From contig NZ_JH164926.1 in assembly GCF_000226875.1 (NCBI RefSeq), positions 1,047,846 through 1,089,891 on the forward strand: 42,046 nucleotides of DNA, given 5' to 3'. The notes beneath the pieces were generated by a model. It searched no databases, had not been told where the DNA came from, and was given only the letters and a program-made list of their open reading frames with translations. Source of the DNA: Neisseria shayeganii 871 (GTDB lineage Bacteria; Pseudomonadota; Gammaproteobacteria; Burkholderiales; Neisseriaceae). Below, piece by piece: positions 15,585-25,135 of this stretch (position 1 is its first letter; every line of letters begins with the position of its first letter). A program made the position numbers and the translations under genes.

Positions 15585-16853
15585 TTATGAAACCTGTTGC
15601 ACCGGCTCGGCGGCCAGCTGCGGACGCTGTTGGTAAGACGGGTCGGCCGCCGCGGTAAACACCACATCGGTGGAAGAGTTCAACATCGTGCCGCACGGAT
15701 CTTGCACCACCATAATGATCAGGCCCACCGCCACCATCTGCATGGCCACATCGTGATCGATATTGAACAGGCTGCACGCCATCGGCACCAGCGGGAGCGC
15801 GCCGCCCGGTACGCCGGATGCCCCGCAGGCACCCACCACCGCCACCAACACCAGCAGGAAGGCGGTCAGAAAGCCCACCGGAATACCCAATGTGTGCACC
15901 GCCGCCAGCGTGAGGACGGTAATCGTAATCGACGCGCCTTCCATATTCATGGTCGCCCCCAGCGGAATCGACACCGAATAGGTCTCCTCATCCAAGCCCA
16001 GCTTTTTGCACAAAGCCAGATTCACCGGAATATTGGCCACCGAACTGCGCACGAAAAAGGCAATCAAGCCGCTTTCTTTCAGGCAGGTCCACACCAAAGG
16101 ATAAGGATTGCGGCGGATTTTCACCCACACAATCAGCGGATTCACCACCAAAGCGGTAAACACCATCGCCCCCACAATCACCGCCAAAACATGCAGATAC
16201 GCTCCCAGGCTCTCCAAACCGGTGTTCAATACCGTGGTCAGCACCAAACCGAAGATGCCCAGCGGTGCCAAGCGGATGATCCAGCGCACCACGCGCGACA
16301 CCGCCTCCGCCGCATCCGCCAGCATATCGCGGGTGGCTTCGCCGGCATGGCGCAAAGCCAAGCCGATCAACGCCGCCCACAACAAAATGCCTACATAGTT
16401 CGCTTCCGCCAGCGCCTGCACCGGATTGACCGCCAGTTTGCCCGCCAAATTGCGCAACACCTCGCCCACACCGGAAGGCACCGGCCGGCTGGCGGCTTCC
16501 ACCCCGCTTAGGGGCACAAAAGACGGAAACAGAAAGCTGGCGCTCACCGCCACCAAAGCGGCCAACAGCATGCCCGCCACATACAGCACCAACACCGGAC
16601 GGATACCGCTGCCGCTGCCCGTGCGGTGGCGGGCCAAAGCCGCCGCCACCAACACAAACACCAACACCGGCGCCACCGCCTTGAGCGCACCCACAAACAG
16701 CATGCCGAGCAAATCGCCCGCCACCGACAAATGCGCCCCCCAAGCCGCTCCGCGCGCAGGCAAAGCCAACACCACTGCGGCCAGCAAGGCCAAAGCCACT
16801 TGGCCACCCAGCCCTAATCGCTGGCCCAAACGGCCCCATCTGAAATCAGTCAT
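15585..16853 (-). CDS. SstT-type symporter paralog, probably altered specificity
   Basis: A 422-residue membrane carrier aligned with SstT over its whole length without gaps in the core, clearly a tandem duplicate (shared stretches include TYSVSIPLGAT and FAPLGIFGLVLTT-like LAPLGIFGLVLTT). Key positions differ: NMEGA here versus NMAGA in the neighbour (residue 305 in both), and DPCGTMLNSSTD versus DSAETALNSSTD (Gly388 versus Glu388). In the aspartate carrier GltPh the matching positions bind sodium (Asp312) and the substrate side chain (Arg397). Inference: same family, but a different substrate or ion coupling. Of three consecutive start candidates (GTG, ATG, ATG), the third at 16853 is chosen because AAGGAG then lies five bases upstream. 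A MITE lies about 115 bases upstream. Confidence 0.88.
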   Translation of the reverse strand: MTDFRWGRLGQRLGLGGQVALALLAAVVLALPARGAAWGAHLSVAGDLLGMLFVGALKAVAPVLVFVLVAAALARHRTGSGSGIRPVLVLYVAGMLLAALVAVSASFLFPSFVPLSGVEAASRPVPSGVGEVLRNLAGKLAVNPVQALAEANYVGILLWAALIGLALRHAGEATRDMLADAAEAVSRVVRWIIRLAPLGIFGLVLTTVLNTGLESLGAYLHVLAVIVGAMVFTALVVNPLIVWVKIRRNPYPLVWTCLKESGLIAFFVRSSVANIPVNLALCKKLGLDEETYSVSIPLGATMNMEGASITITVLTLAAVHTLGIPVGFLTAFLLVLVAVVGACGASGVPGGALPLVPMACSLFNIDHDVAMQMVAVGLIIMVVQDPCGTMLNSSTDVVFTAAADPSYQQRPQLAAEPVQQVS

Positions 16854-16967
16854 CATCACTCCTTATCCAAGCGTTATCCTGCCCGCCGCCACCGCGGCCG
16901 CCCGGCATGTGCGCATCGCGGCACGCCAAACGGCCCTTTTTCGAATATCTTTCGGCAAACACGGGCA

Positions 16968-17110
16968 GAGACCTTTGCAAAACACCCAGATGTGGATGCA
17001 GTTCAAGGCGTAGCAGCGCAGCGAGCGAAGACATATCACATAGATAGGCAAGCGAGCGAGCAGCGCACAACGCAGAAATGCGCCGCAGATGGGGGTTTTG
17101 CAAAGGTCTC
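16968..17110 (+). mobile_element. MITE-like repeat, short form (copy 5)
   Basis: 143 bases with both terminal repeats, in the divergent gap between the SstT paralog and tamA. No flanking DUS overlaps it. Confidence 0.9.
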
Positions 17111-17414
17111 GGGGGCGGCATCATAAACATCGCCGCCGCCGCTTCAAAATACCGTTTTGCGCTGTCGATAGAAGCCACCGTTATATGAGGCGGCAGGCTA
17201 CCTGAAAACTGGCTTTGCCCACCCGCCCGCCGAGAAGCAAGTTTATGTAAAACCGCCGTTTCCCTGCCGGATGCAAGACGCCGAAACCTTCAAAACAAGG
17301 CCTGAAAATGCTAATATTCGCGCCCTTTGGCCCGCACCGAATCCGCCGGTATGCCCGGCCGCCCGTCGCCCCTGAGCCACCCTAATCTTTATCTTGCCCG
17401 CCCACACCGAATTC
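17111..17414. other. Intergenic region upstream of tamA
   Basis: About 300 bases between MITE copy 5 and tamA. One exact DUS (17195-17206). I see no convincing gene, promoter or RNA in it. Confidence 0.5.
17195..17206 (+). repeat. DNA uptake sequence (AG-eikDUS)
   Basis: Exact AGGCTACCTGAA upstream of tamA, unpaired. Confidence 0.9.
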
Positions 17415-19247
17415 ATGAAGATCCGCCCGCTTCACGCCGCCGTCCTCTCCGTCCTGCTGGCCGGCCTGTCCGCCCATGCCGAGCCGACACCCGCCGGCGA
17501 TGCACCCGCCGAAGCCGCCGCTCAAGCGGCGGCCGACATTCCCTCGCCCGACACCCCGGCCGAGCGGCTGCCCTTCCCCATCGAAATCGACGCCCCCGAG
17601 GACATCGCCGCCATGCTGCGCGAACACCTGTCGCTGATTACCCGCCAAACCGAGCCGGAAGCCGACATCGACCGCGAGCAGATGCAGTTTTTGGCCGAGG
17701 AAGCGCCCGACGAAGTGAAACAGATGGTGCGCTCACAAGGCTATTTCCGCGCCGAGATTCAGGTAGCCCCCAAAGGCGGCGGCTGGCTGGTGAGCGTGCG
17801 CCCCGGCCCGCGCACCACCATTGACGACGTGGAAGTCTCCATCATCGGCGGCGTGCTGCAGGAAAGCGACCTGGCCGCCTACTACAAACGCGCCATGGCC
17901 AACTGGTCGCTGCCCATCGACGACCCCTTCGTCAACAGCGAATGGAGCAGCAGCAAAGACGCCGTGCTCTCCGCGGTGCGCCGCCACAAATACCCACTGG
18001 CCACCCTCAGCGAAAGCCGCGCCACCATCAACCCCGAAACCAGCAAAGCCGTACTCTCGGTCAGCGTGGACAGCAAACAGCCGGTGTATTTCGGCGACAT
18101 CCGTATCCAAGGCAACGAGCGCTATCCCGAATCCGTCATCACCGGCCTGGCCCAATTCAAAGCAGGCGAGCCCTACGACTTCGACAAAGTGCTCGACTAC
18201 CAACAGGCTTTGGAACAAGACAGCCATTACAGCCGCGCCCAAGTGGAAGTGGACTTTGCCAAAATGGTGGAAAACCGCGTGCCGCTGGTGGTGTCGGTCA
18301 CCGAAGTACCGCGGCAAAAGGTTGACCTCGGCCTGCGCTACGATTCGGCCGACGGCCCCGGCATCCGCCTGGGCTACGAACATTACAATGTGTTTGCCCG
18401 CGGCTATGTGTTTTCCGCCGCCGCCGACATCGGCCGTTACGAAAAAACCGCCGGCATCGGCCTGAGCCAACCGCGCAACAGCAACGGCCACTACTGGACC
18501 GCCAGCCTCAACTACGACAGTTCCACCACCCAAAAGCTGGATAAAGAAACCGCCCAAGCCGGCATTTGGCGCGTGCGCGACCGCAACGGCATCGAATCGC
18601 GCATCGGCCTCGAATACATTACCGAATCCCGCCGCATCACGGGCGGGCAAGATTTCGGCCGCAGCAACGCCCTGATGCTCACCGCTTCCTGGCGCCGCCA
18701 AAACATCGAAACCCTGCTGCGGCCCGAAAACGGCTACTATCTCGAAGGCAAAGTCGGCACCACCTTGGGCTCCCTGCTCTCTTCCGCCAGCACCCAACGC
18801 GTTTACGGCCGTGCCGGCTACTATTTCACTCCTGAAAACAAAAACATCGGCACCTTCATCGCCCGCGGCGAATTGGGCTACACCCGCTCCGGCCAAGACA
18901 AATCCGTGCCCTCCGTGCTGATGTACCGCACCGGCGGCGCCACCAGCGTGCGCGGTTACGAACTCGACAGCATCGGCCTCAACGGCCCCAACGGCTCGGT
19001 GCTGCCCGACCGCGTATTGGGCGTGGTGAGCTTGGAATACCAACGCCCGATCAGCAAAAACTTCTCGCTGGCCGTGTTCCATGACATGGGCGCCGTCAAC
19101 CACGACTTCGCCCACCTCAACTGGCGGCACGGCAGCGGCCTGGGGGTGCGCTGGTTCAGCCCCATCGCCCCCTTCTCCTTCGACATCGCCTACGGCCACC
19201 ACGACCGCAAACTGCGCTGGCACATCAGCCTGGGCACCCGTTTTTAA
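17415..19247 (+). CDS. tamA: Autotransporter assembly factor TamA (Omp85 family)
   Basis: A 610-residue outer membrane protein. A signal peptide (about residues 1-23, ending SAHAE) is followed by an Ala/Pro linker, three POTRA-like domains (about 60-300; for example YFGDIRIQGNERYPESVITGL) and a 16-strand barrel. The barrel carries the Omp85 loop-6 motif VRGY at 512-515 and ends in F, the recognition residue for BAM. GLRYDSADGPGIRLGYEHYNVF is typical of TamA. With TamB it forms the translocation and assembly module that helps insert outer membrane proteins and has been linked to lipid transport. tamB follows 80 bases downstream on the same strand. The ribosome site is weak. A DUS-like stretch in the gene gives IQVA. 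Confidence 0.93.
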   Translation: MKIRPLHAAVLSVLLAGLSAHAEPTPAGDAPAEAAAQAAADIPSPDTPAERLPFPIEIDAPEDIAAMLREHLSLITRQTEPEADIDREQMQFLAEEAPDEVKQMVRSQGYFRAEIQVAPKGGGWLVSVRPGPRTTIDDVEVSIIGGVLQESDLAAYYKRAMANWSLPIDDPFVNSEWSSSKDAVLSAVRRHKYPLATLSESRATINPETSKAVLSVSVDSKQPVYFGDIRIQGNERYPESVITGLAQFKAGEPYDFDKVLDYQQALEQDSHYSRAQVEVDFAKMVENRVPLVVSVTEVPRQKVDLGLRYDSADGPGIRLGYEHYNVFARGYVFSAAADIGRYEKTAGIGLSQPRNSNGHYWTASLNYDSSTTQKLDKETAQAGIWRVRDRNGIESRIGLEYITESRRITGGQDFGRSNALMLTASWRRQNIETLLRPENGYYLEGKVGTTLGSLLSSASTQRVYGRAGYYFTPENKNIGTFIARGELGYTRSGQDKSVPSVLMYRTGGATSVRGYELDSIGLNGPNGSVLPDRVLGVVSLEYQRPISKNFSLAVFHDMGAVNHDFAHLNWRHGSGLGVRWFSPIAPFSFDIAYGHHDRKLRWHISLGTRF

Positions 19248-19260
19248 ATCCACCGGCCTG

Positions 19261-19298
19261 TTCAGGTAGCCTGGCGCACCGTAGTCAGGCTACCTGAA
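19261..19298 (+). terminator. Inverted DUS pair between tamA and tamB
   Basis: TTCAGGTAGCCT (19261-19272) faces AGGCTACCTGAA (19287-19298). It lies between two genes that should be co-expressed and has no T-run, so it may only attenuate readthrough or merely mark the spot for uptake. Confidence 0.55.
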
Positions 19299-19327
19299 AC
19301 CCACCCGAACCCACCACACACCGCACC

Positions 19328-22300
19328 ATGTCCGATACCGCCGTCCTCACCGCCGACACCCCAACCCCGCCGCCCGCCCCGAAACGCCGTTCGTGGTGGA
19401 AACGGCTGGCCGCCGCCGTCCTGCTGCTGTTGATGCTGACCGCCGGCCTGCTGGTCTGGCTGGGCGGCACTGAATCCGGCCTGCGCTTCGGCCTCACCCG
19501 CATTCCCTCATGGTTTGGCGTGGACATCCGCATCCAGCAGCTGCAAGGCACCTTGTGGCGCGGCTTTGAGGGCCAGGGGATTCAGGTAGCCACCGAAGGC
19601 GCCGATGTGGACATCAGCCGCCTCAGCCTAGACTGGCAGCCGCAAGCGCTCTGGCAGCGGCAGCTGCACATCCGCAAACTGGCCGCCGGCGACATCCACA
19701 TTGCCGGCAAACCGGTGCCCCCGCGCGAAGAAAGCCCGCCGCCGCAACTGCCGCAAAGCATCAGCCTGCCCCTCGGCGTACAAATTGACGCGCTGGAAGT
19801 GGGCCGCATCAGCAGCGGCACCCCAGACAACACCGTGCTGCTGCCCTCCGTCCTCAGCTACCGCTACGACCACCAAGAGCACCGCCTGAACATCGAGGCT
19901 TTGCGCACACCGTGGCACGAATTCAAAGGCCAGGCCGCCATCGCCACCGCCTCTCCCTTCGCTTTAGAAGCCAGCATCGAAGGCCAGGGCGACTTACAGG
20001 GCGAAGCCGCCACCAGCGCCGCCTCCCTGAGCGGCAGCCTGGCCGAGCCCGATGTGCACGTGCAACTTAATGGCAGCGGCGACAGCGCCGCCCACTTCGT
20101 GCTGCGCGGCGGCCTGCGCCCCTTCGAACCGCAGCTGAACCGCAAAATCGTCAGCCTCAACCTCGAAGGCCGCCACCTCAACCCCGCCGATTTCGACGAC
20201 GGCCTGCCCGAAGCCGAGCTGGTGTTCAATCTGGCCGTCGAACCGGCCGCCCAAGCCGACACCCTCAGCGGCGTCATCGAATTCCGCAACCACAGCCCGG
20301 CCGGTTTCGACCAAAACGGCATTCCTGTAGAGAGCCTCAACGGCGACCTCCACATCGGCACCGACGGCAAACTGCAGCTGCACAACGTAGCCGCTCTGCT
20401 GGCCGCCAAAGGCCGCCTCATCCTCAACGGCACCCTAGATACCGCCGCCGAAAACGACGCCCTCAACCTCACCGCCGCCGTGGAGCAGTTCAAAGTGCAC
20501 GACGTGGTGCAGCAGCAGCTGCCCTTTCTCATCGACGGCACCATCACCGCCCGCGGCAGCTTCGACAACCCCGAAGCCCGCTGGGAACTGCGCGACCGCC
20601 AAACCGCCACCAGCGGCCTGTTCCGCCTGCTCACCGACCGCGAAAACCGCCAGCGCTCGCTGCGCTTCGAAAACGTGCGTATCGCCCCGGCCAACGGCGG
20701 CGAACTCACCGCCGAAGCCGATATCGGCCTGTTCCAACAACAGCCGATCACGCTTCAGGTAGCCTCACGCGCCTTCAACCCCGCCGCCGTGATGGCCGAT
20801 CTACCCGCCGGCAGCGTGAACGGCAACATCGACTTAAGCGGCACCCTGGCCGACGGCAGCGACCTCAAACTCAACATGGTTTGGCGCGACAGCCGCCTCT
20901 CCGGCGCCCCGCTGGGCGGCAAAGCCGAGCTGGCCTACCGCGACGGCCACCTGCCCCAAGCCGACATCAACCTCACCCTCGGCCGCAACCGCATCCAAGC
21001 CAAAGGCAGCTTCGGCAAAGCCGGCGACAAACTCAACCTCGACATCGACGCCCCCAATCTCGACCTGTTCGGCTTCGGCCTGGCAGGCTACCTGAAAGCA
21101 CAAGGCATACTGGCCGGCGAACCCAGCCAGCTCACCGCCGACCTGCGCGGCCACGCCGACGGCCTGGCCGTGCGCGACGCCGTGCGCATCCGCCGCCTCG
21201 ATTTCAATCTCAAAGGCTCGCCCGATCTGGCCAAACCGCTCAACATCCAACTCGACGGCCGCCAAATCCAAATCGGCAGCACCCAAATCGACCTCGTCGA
21301 TCTCAAAGCCGACGGCACCGGCCGCCAACACACCCTCGGCGGCAACGCCAGCCTGCTGCTCGACGGCAAACCCTACCGCCTCAACCTTGCCGCCGCCGGC
21401 GGCCTGAACGACCAGCACCAATGGCGCGGCCGCGTCGGCCAGCTCGATATCGGCGGCGCCTTCAACCTCAAGCTGCTCAACCCCATCCAGCTCGAAGCCG
21501 GCGCCGAGCGCGTGCAGATGACCAACGCCCGCTGGGCCGCCATGCGCGGCAGCCTCAACCTGCAAAACTTCGTCTGGGAAGCCCGCCGCGGCATCACCAC
21601 CAAAGGCAGTGCCAGCGGCCTGCATCTGGAAGAACTCGACAACCTGCTGCAAACCGCCAACAACAGCCAACAGCCGCCCGCCTTCAAACAAAATCTGGTC
21701 ATCGGCGGCGACTGGGACATCAACTACGGCCAAAACGCCACCGGCTACCTGAAACTGCGCCAGCAGTCGGGCGACGCCGTCATCGCCTACCGCCAACAAG
21801 CGCTCGGCCTGCAAAACATCGTGCTCGACACCCGCTTCCACAGCGGCCGCATCGACAACCGTCTCACCGGGCAAACCCGCTACGGCAATGTGGATGCCGC
21901 CGTGGCCATCAGCCAAACCTTCGGCAGCAGCATCGTGGCCGCCCCCATCAGCGGCTACCTGAAAATCGACGTGCCCGATCTCGACAACCTGCGCTACCTG
22001 ATGCCCGCCGGCATGAGCGCCAAAGGCCGCCTCAACATCGACACCACCGTCAGCGGCACCGTGGGCGAGCCGCACCTCAACGGCACCGCCAAAGGCAGCA
22101 ACCTCTACTACCGCGACCGCAACACCGGCGTCATCCTCGACAACGGCAGCCTGAACTCGCGCTTCCAAGGGCGCGACTGGCTGATCGACTCGCTGGCCTT
22201 CAAACGCAAAGACGGCAGCGTCGAACTCAAAGGCCGCGTCAACCTCACCGGCACCACGCCCGATGTGGACGTTACCGCCCTGTTCAACCGCTACCAGATT

Positions 22301-23212
22301 CTCGACACACCCAACCGCAAGCTCACCCTCAGCGGCGACGCCGCCCTGCTCTACACCCCACAGCGCGGCATCGCCCTGAGCGGCACCTTAAAAGCCGACA
22401 GCGGCCACTTCGGTTTCCAAAAATCCGGCATGCCCGGCCTGGACGACGACGTGGTGGTATTGGGCGAAGACAAACCCGAACAGGCCGCCGCCCCCACACC
22501 CATTGCGCTCAATTTGGAGCTCGACCTGAACGACAACTTCCGTTTCAGCGGCGAAGGGCTGGACGTGATGCTGGGCGGCAAACTCACCGTCACCGCCCAG
22601 CCGCGGGAAGACCTGCGCGCCGTCGGCAGCGTCAACATCGTGCGCGGCCAATACAAGGCCTACGGCCAGGATCTGGTGATCGAAAAAGGCACCATTTCCT
22701 TTGTCGGCCCGCTGTCCGACCCCAACCTCAACCTGCGTGCGGTGCGCAAACTCTCGCCCGTGGGCGCCGGCGTGGAAGTGTTGGGCAATTTGAGCAATCC
22801 GCGCGTGAGCCTGATTGCCAACGAGCCGATGAGCGACAAAGACAAACTCACCTGGCTGATTCTCGGCCGCGCCAGCAGCGGCAACGAGAGCGACGAAGCC
22901 GCCGTGGCCGCCGCCGCCGGCGCTTTCCTGGCCGGCAATGTGAACGACAAACTCGGCCTGGTTGACGACTTCGGCATGACCACCCGCCGCACGCGCAACA
23001 CGCAAACCGGCGAGCTCAACCCCGCCGAACAAATCATCACCTTCGGCAAACGGCTCACCAACGAGCTGTATCTGGGCTACGAATACAGCGTCACCAGCGC
23101 CAACCAGGCCGTGAAGCTGATTTGGCAGGTCAACGCCTCGCTGCAAGCCATCGCCCGCGTCGGCACCGATTCCGTCGGCGGCGAAGCGCGCTACACCATC
23201 CGCTTCGACTAA
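19328..23212 (+). CDS. tamB: Translocation and assembly module protein TamB
   Basis: A 1294-residue inner-membrane-anchored periplasmic protein. After a short cytosolic tail rich in Pro, one membrane helix (about 26-46) is followed by a very long run of beta strands expected to form the hydrophobic groove of AsmA/TamB-like bridging proteins. The C-terminal DUF490 domain is clear: VRGQYKAYGQDLVIEKGTI, LSPVGAGVEVLGNLSNPRVSL and the end LYLGYEYSV...VGGEARYTIRFD. E. coli TamB is close in length (1259). It spans the periplasm to reach TamA in the outer membrane. At least five DUS or near-DUS words sit in frame, giving GYLK (three times), LQVA and IQVA. Long antisense frames here are codon-bias artefacts. 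Confidence 0.94.
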   Translation: MSDTAVLTADTPTPPPAPKRRSWWKRLAAAVLLLLMLTAGLLVWLGGTESGLRFGLTRIPSWFGVDIRIQQLQGTLWRGFEGQGIQVATEGADVDISRLSLDWQPQALWQRQLHIRKLAAGDIHIAGKPVPPREESPPPQLPQSISLPLGVQIDALEVGRISSGTPDNTVLLPSVLSYRYDHQEHRLNIEALRTPWHEFKGQAAIATASPFALEASIEGQGDLQGEAATSAASLSGSLAEPDVHVQLNGSGDSAAHFVLRGGLRPFEPQLNRKIVSLNLEGRHLNPADFDDGLPEAELVFNLAVEPAAQADTLSGVIEFRNHSPAGFDQNGIPVESLNGDLHIGTDGKLQLHNVAALLAAKGRLILNGTLDTAAENDALNLTAAVEQFKVHDVVQQQLPFLIDGTITARGSFDNPEARWELRDRQTATSGLFRLLTDRENRQRSLRFENVRIAPANGGELTAEADIGLFQQQPITLQVASRAFNPAAVMADLPAGSVNGNIDLSGTLADGSDLKLNMVWRDSRLSGAPLGGKAELAYRDGHLPQADINLTLGRNRIQAKGSFGKAGDKLNLDIDAPNLDLFGFGLAGYLKAQGILAGEPSQLTADLRGHADGLAVRDAVRIRRLDFNLKGSPDLAKPLNIQLDGRQIQIGSTQIDLVDLKADGTGRQHTLGGNASLLLDGKPYRLNLAAAGGLNDQHQWRGRVGQLDIGGAFNLKLLNPIQLEAGAERVQMTNARWAAMRGSLNLQNFVWEARRGITTKGSASGLHLEELDNLLQTANNSQQPPAFKQNLVIGGDWDINYGQNATGYLKLRQQSGDAVIAYRQQALGLQNIVLDTRFHSGRIDNRLTGQTRYGNVDAAVAISQTFGSSIVAAPISGYLKIDVPDLDNLRYLMPAGMSAKGRLNIDTTVSGTVGEPHLNGTAKGSNLYYRDRNTGVILDNGSLNSRFQGRDWLIDSLAFKRKDGSVELKGRVNLTGTTPDVDVTALFNRYQILDTPNRKLTLSGDAALLYTPQRGIALSGTLKADSGHFGFQKSGMPGLDDDVVVLGEDKPEQAAAPTPIALNLELDLNDNFRFSGEGLDVMLGGKLTVTAQPREDLRAVGSVNIVRGQYKAYGQDLVIEKGTISFVGPLSDPNLNLRAVRKLSPVGAGVEVLGNLSNPRVSLIANEPMSDKDKLTWLILGRASSGNESDEAAVAAAAGAFLAGNVNDKLGLVDDFGMTTRRTRNTQTGELNPAEQIITFGKRLTNELYLGYEYSVTSANQAVKLIWQVNASLQAIARVGTDSVGGEARYTIRFD
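20754..20765 (-). repeat. Intragenic DUS in tamB
   Basis: Exact TTCAGGTAGCCT, read as part of LQVAS in TamB. Confidence 0.9.
21085..21096 (+). repeat. Intragenic DUS in tamB
   Basis: Exact AGGCTACCTGAA, read as AGYLK in TamB. Two further 11-of-12 matches follow near 21742 and 21953. Confidence 0.9.
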
Positions 23213-23218
23213 ACGGCT

Positions 23219-23357
23219 GAAACCTTTGCCCCCAGATGTGGAGGCAGTTCAAGGCGTAGCAGCACAGCGAGCGCAGACATATGATGAACCAGGCCACGCG
23301 GGCGGGCGGCGCACAAGGCAGAAATGCGCCGCAGATGGGGGGGGTTGCAAAGGTCTC
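23219..23357 (+). mobile_element. MITE-like repeat, degenerate (copy 6)
   Basis: 139 bases. The left terminus has decayed (GAAACCTTTGCC) and the central part is mutated (CATATGATGAACCAGGCCACG), but AGATGTGGAGGCAGTTCAAGGCGTAGCAG and GCAAAGGTCTC are recognisable. It begins six bases after the tamB stop. Confidence 0.75.
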
Positions 23358-23542
23358 AGGCTTTCAGGTAGCCCGAACCTTATAACTTAGCCCCGGCACG
23401 ATCGCCCGGATTTGCCTGTGTTTCCACTTGCGGCCGCATTCACACCACAAACCGCTGTTGCGGCTCGACTTAGCGGGAACAAAATGTTAAAAACCGCAAA
23501 CCGAGCGTTCATTCACTGCTCTAGAAAGCAAAGGAAAACCGG

Positions 23543-24259
23543 ATGAAAACACCTTATCTCATCTCCGTATTGGTTGCCGCACTGCCTTTAAACGCTTGCA
23601 ATACCCTTGCGGTCTACGACCATATCAACGGCCCGTCGTATAAAACCAGCCACCAAACCGACGCCATCACCGCATTCGGCCGCACTAAAGCCGACAGCCA
23701 GACCATGCCAAAAAACGAGTTGGTAATGCTGGGCGACAAATACATCTACGTCATCACCTCTTCGTATTTCGACATCCCGGGCCGCCAAAGTGCCGACAAC
23801 AGCAAATTGCAAAATATTCTCAACGTAAAACTGTCCCAAGCCTTTGTGGTGTACGAACAAGGCTTAAAACCAGAGGCCGGTGGCGCTTTTCCCGTACGCT
23901 ACCAGCGCAGCGACAATACCTTTAGCAGCAACTTCTGTTTGAACTACGCTGAAAACACCCGCTTGAGCGCCGCAGAACGCGCCCGAGAACAGCAAAAACT
24001 GGATGCGCTGCAATTTCGCAAAGCCGCCGACGGCCGCCGCTTTTTGTGCATGACCGTCAACGGGCAGGTTTATGCCAAACCGGAAAACATGGTCTACCAA
24101 TACCGCTTTGAAACGCCGATTCCGGTCAAGCTCACGGTGCAAGAGCCTGCCCACGGCAGCAAAATCGCCACAGCTGCCCTGCTCATGCCGCTGGCGCTGG
24201 CCGCCGACATCGTAACCTTTCCGATACAGGCCTTGCTGATAGGCATATACAAACCTTGA
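23543..24259 (+). CDS. Predicted lipoprotein of unknown function
   Basis: A 238-residue product. The signal peptide ends in LPLNAC, a plausible lipobox with lipidated C19. The mature part has a mixed alpha/beta look, two further cysteines (FCLNYA and FLCMTV) that might pair, a charged helix (SAAERAREQQKLDALQFRK), and a hydrophobic stretch near the C-terminus (IATAALLMPLALAADIVTF) that could be a membrane or lipid contact. A good ribosome site (AAGGA, 7 bases before the ATG) supports the start. It is the first of a run of exported proteins. I do not recognise the family. Confidence 0.75.
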   Translation: MKTPYLISVLVAALPLNACNTLAVYDHINGPSYKTSHQTDAITAFGRTKADSQTMPKNELVMLGDKYIYVITSSYFDIPGRQSADNSKLQNILNVKLSQAFVVYEQGLKPEAGGAFPVRYQRSDNTFSSNFCLNYAENTRLSAAERAREQQKLDALQFRKAADGRRFLCMTVNGQVYAKPENMVYQYRFETPIPVKLTVQEPAHGSKIATAALLMPLALAADIVTFPIQALLIGIYKP

Positions 24260-24412
24260 TGGCAGGAAGGGCTTCCCGGCAAGCGGCCGGCTCTGTGCCC
24301 GCTTTAGAAGCCGCTCATCATCTTCTTGCACCTTGGCTTGGCAAGCGTGAACCGCTTGCCGTCCGAAGTTTTGCAGCGGCCTGAATACGCCGATGATGCC
24401 CATCCCTAAACC

Positions 24413-24462
24413 GAGACCTGCACACAACGCAAAAATACGCCGCAGATGGGAGCAAAGGTCTC
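24413..24462 (+). mobile_element. MITE-like repeat, internal deletion (copy 7)
   Basis: Only 50 bases. GAGACCT joins directly to the right-hand part (CACAACGCAAAAATACGCCGCAGATGGG), then AGCAAAGGTCTC. About 90 internal bases are missing. It lies 30 bases before the next gene. Confidence 0.7.
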
Positions 24463-24491
24463 AAACTGTTTTTGTCTATGGAACCGATACC

Positions 24492-25091
24492 ATGAATATA
24501 CCTAGCCTATCCGCCTGTTGCGCCCTGCTGCTGGCGGCCGCAACTTGCCCCGCCCTAGCGGCGCCGGCCACCCGGCAAAGCGCAGAAGAACCCAAAGGCA
24601 GTTTTTCCTTCACGCGCGACTTCGCCCAAGCCAAAACCTACGGCCAAGGCCCGCACCGCTACCGCATGATATTGCGGCACCCCCAAAACGGCACGCCGCT
24701 GGCCAATCAGGACTACGCCCTAAGCCACAGCAGTGTGGATTTGAGCTTTGTGGCCGAGCCGAAAAAAGTATTCCAAGGCACCACCGATGCCCAAGGCCGC
24801 ACCGCCGTCTTTGCCTTTGGCAAACCGGTGCCTGCCGCAGGGTGGAATTTGCGTCCGCGCACCGGCAGCGGCCCCTTGGGCGAACAAATGGTGGTTCGCG
24901 ACGACGAGGGGCCGATGAAAGATTTTCACTACGCACTCTTGGTCTGCGAAGGAGATACGCCCTATATCTACCGCGGCATCACCGATGCTTCCGGGCAGAC
25001 CGCTTATGTGGCCACCGTCAAACCGGCCAATATCACGCTGTATGCCGACGGCGACCAACCGATGGGCAGCAATGCCTGTACAGAAGAATAG
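24492..25091 (+). CDS. Exported protein of unknown function
   Basis: A 199-residue product with a signal peptide (LSACCALLLAAATCPALAA). The mature part reads as beta-rich, with ordered phrases (GTPLANQDYALSH, VFQGTTDAQGRTAVFAF, YRGITDASGQTAYVA) resembling carboxypeptidase-regulatory or transthyretin-like beta sandwiches, where a D-A/S-x-G-x-T turn repeats. This resemblance is weak evidence. Two cysteines in the mature part (LLVCEGD, SNACTEE) could form a disulfide. The start at 24492 is chosen because the signal peptide begins there; the frame extends upstream through a MITE fragment. waaA starts 44 bases downstream. Confidence 0.7.
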   Translation: MNIPSLSACCALLLAAATCPALAAPATRQSAEEPKGSFSFTRDFAQAKTYGQGPHRYRMILRHPQNGTPLANQDYALSHSSVDLSFVAEPKKVFQGTTDAQGRTAVFAFGKPVPAAGWNLRPRTGSGPLGEQMVVRDDEGPMKDFHYALLVCEGDTPYIYRGITDASGQTAYVATVKPANITLYADGDQPMGSNACTEE

Positions 25092-25120
25092 ATGGCCAAG
25101 CGCCGGTTCAACCTCTTCCA

Positions 25121-25132
25121 AGGCTACCTGAA
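25121..25132 (+). repeat. DNA uptake sequence just upstream of waaA
   Basis: Exact AGGCTACCTGAA ending three bases before the waaA ATG, in the place where the ribosome site should be. Confidence 0.9.
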
Positions 25133-25135
25133 GCC

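Noticed and set aside
20834..22168. Long open frame (444 codons) on the minus strand across tamB
   Set aside because: It lies opposite a well-supported TamB frame, is Val/Ala/Gly-rich as expected from the antisense of GC-rich codons, and has no ribosome site or known domain. Similar antisense frames over tamA, rluD, pepA, pepN and asd were dropped for the same reason.
24518..25135. Upstream extension of waaA by 206 codons
   Set aside because: It overlaps the exported-protein gene at 24492-25091 out of frame and has Arg/Pro-rich composition typical of a shadow frame.
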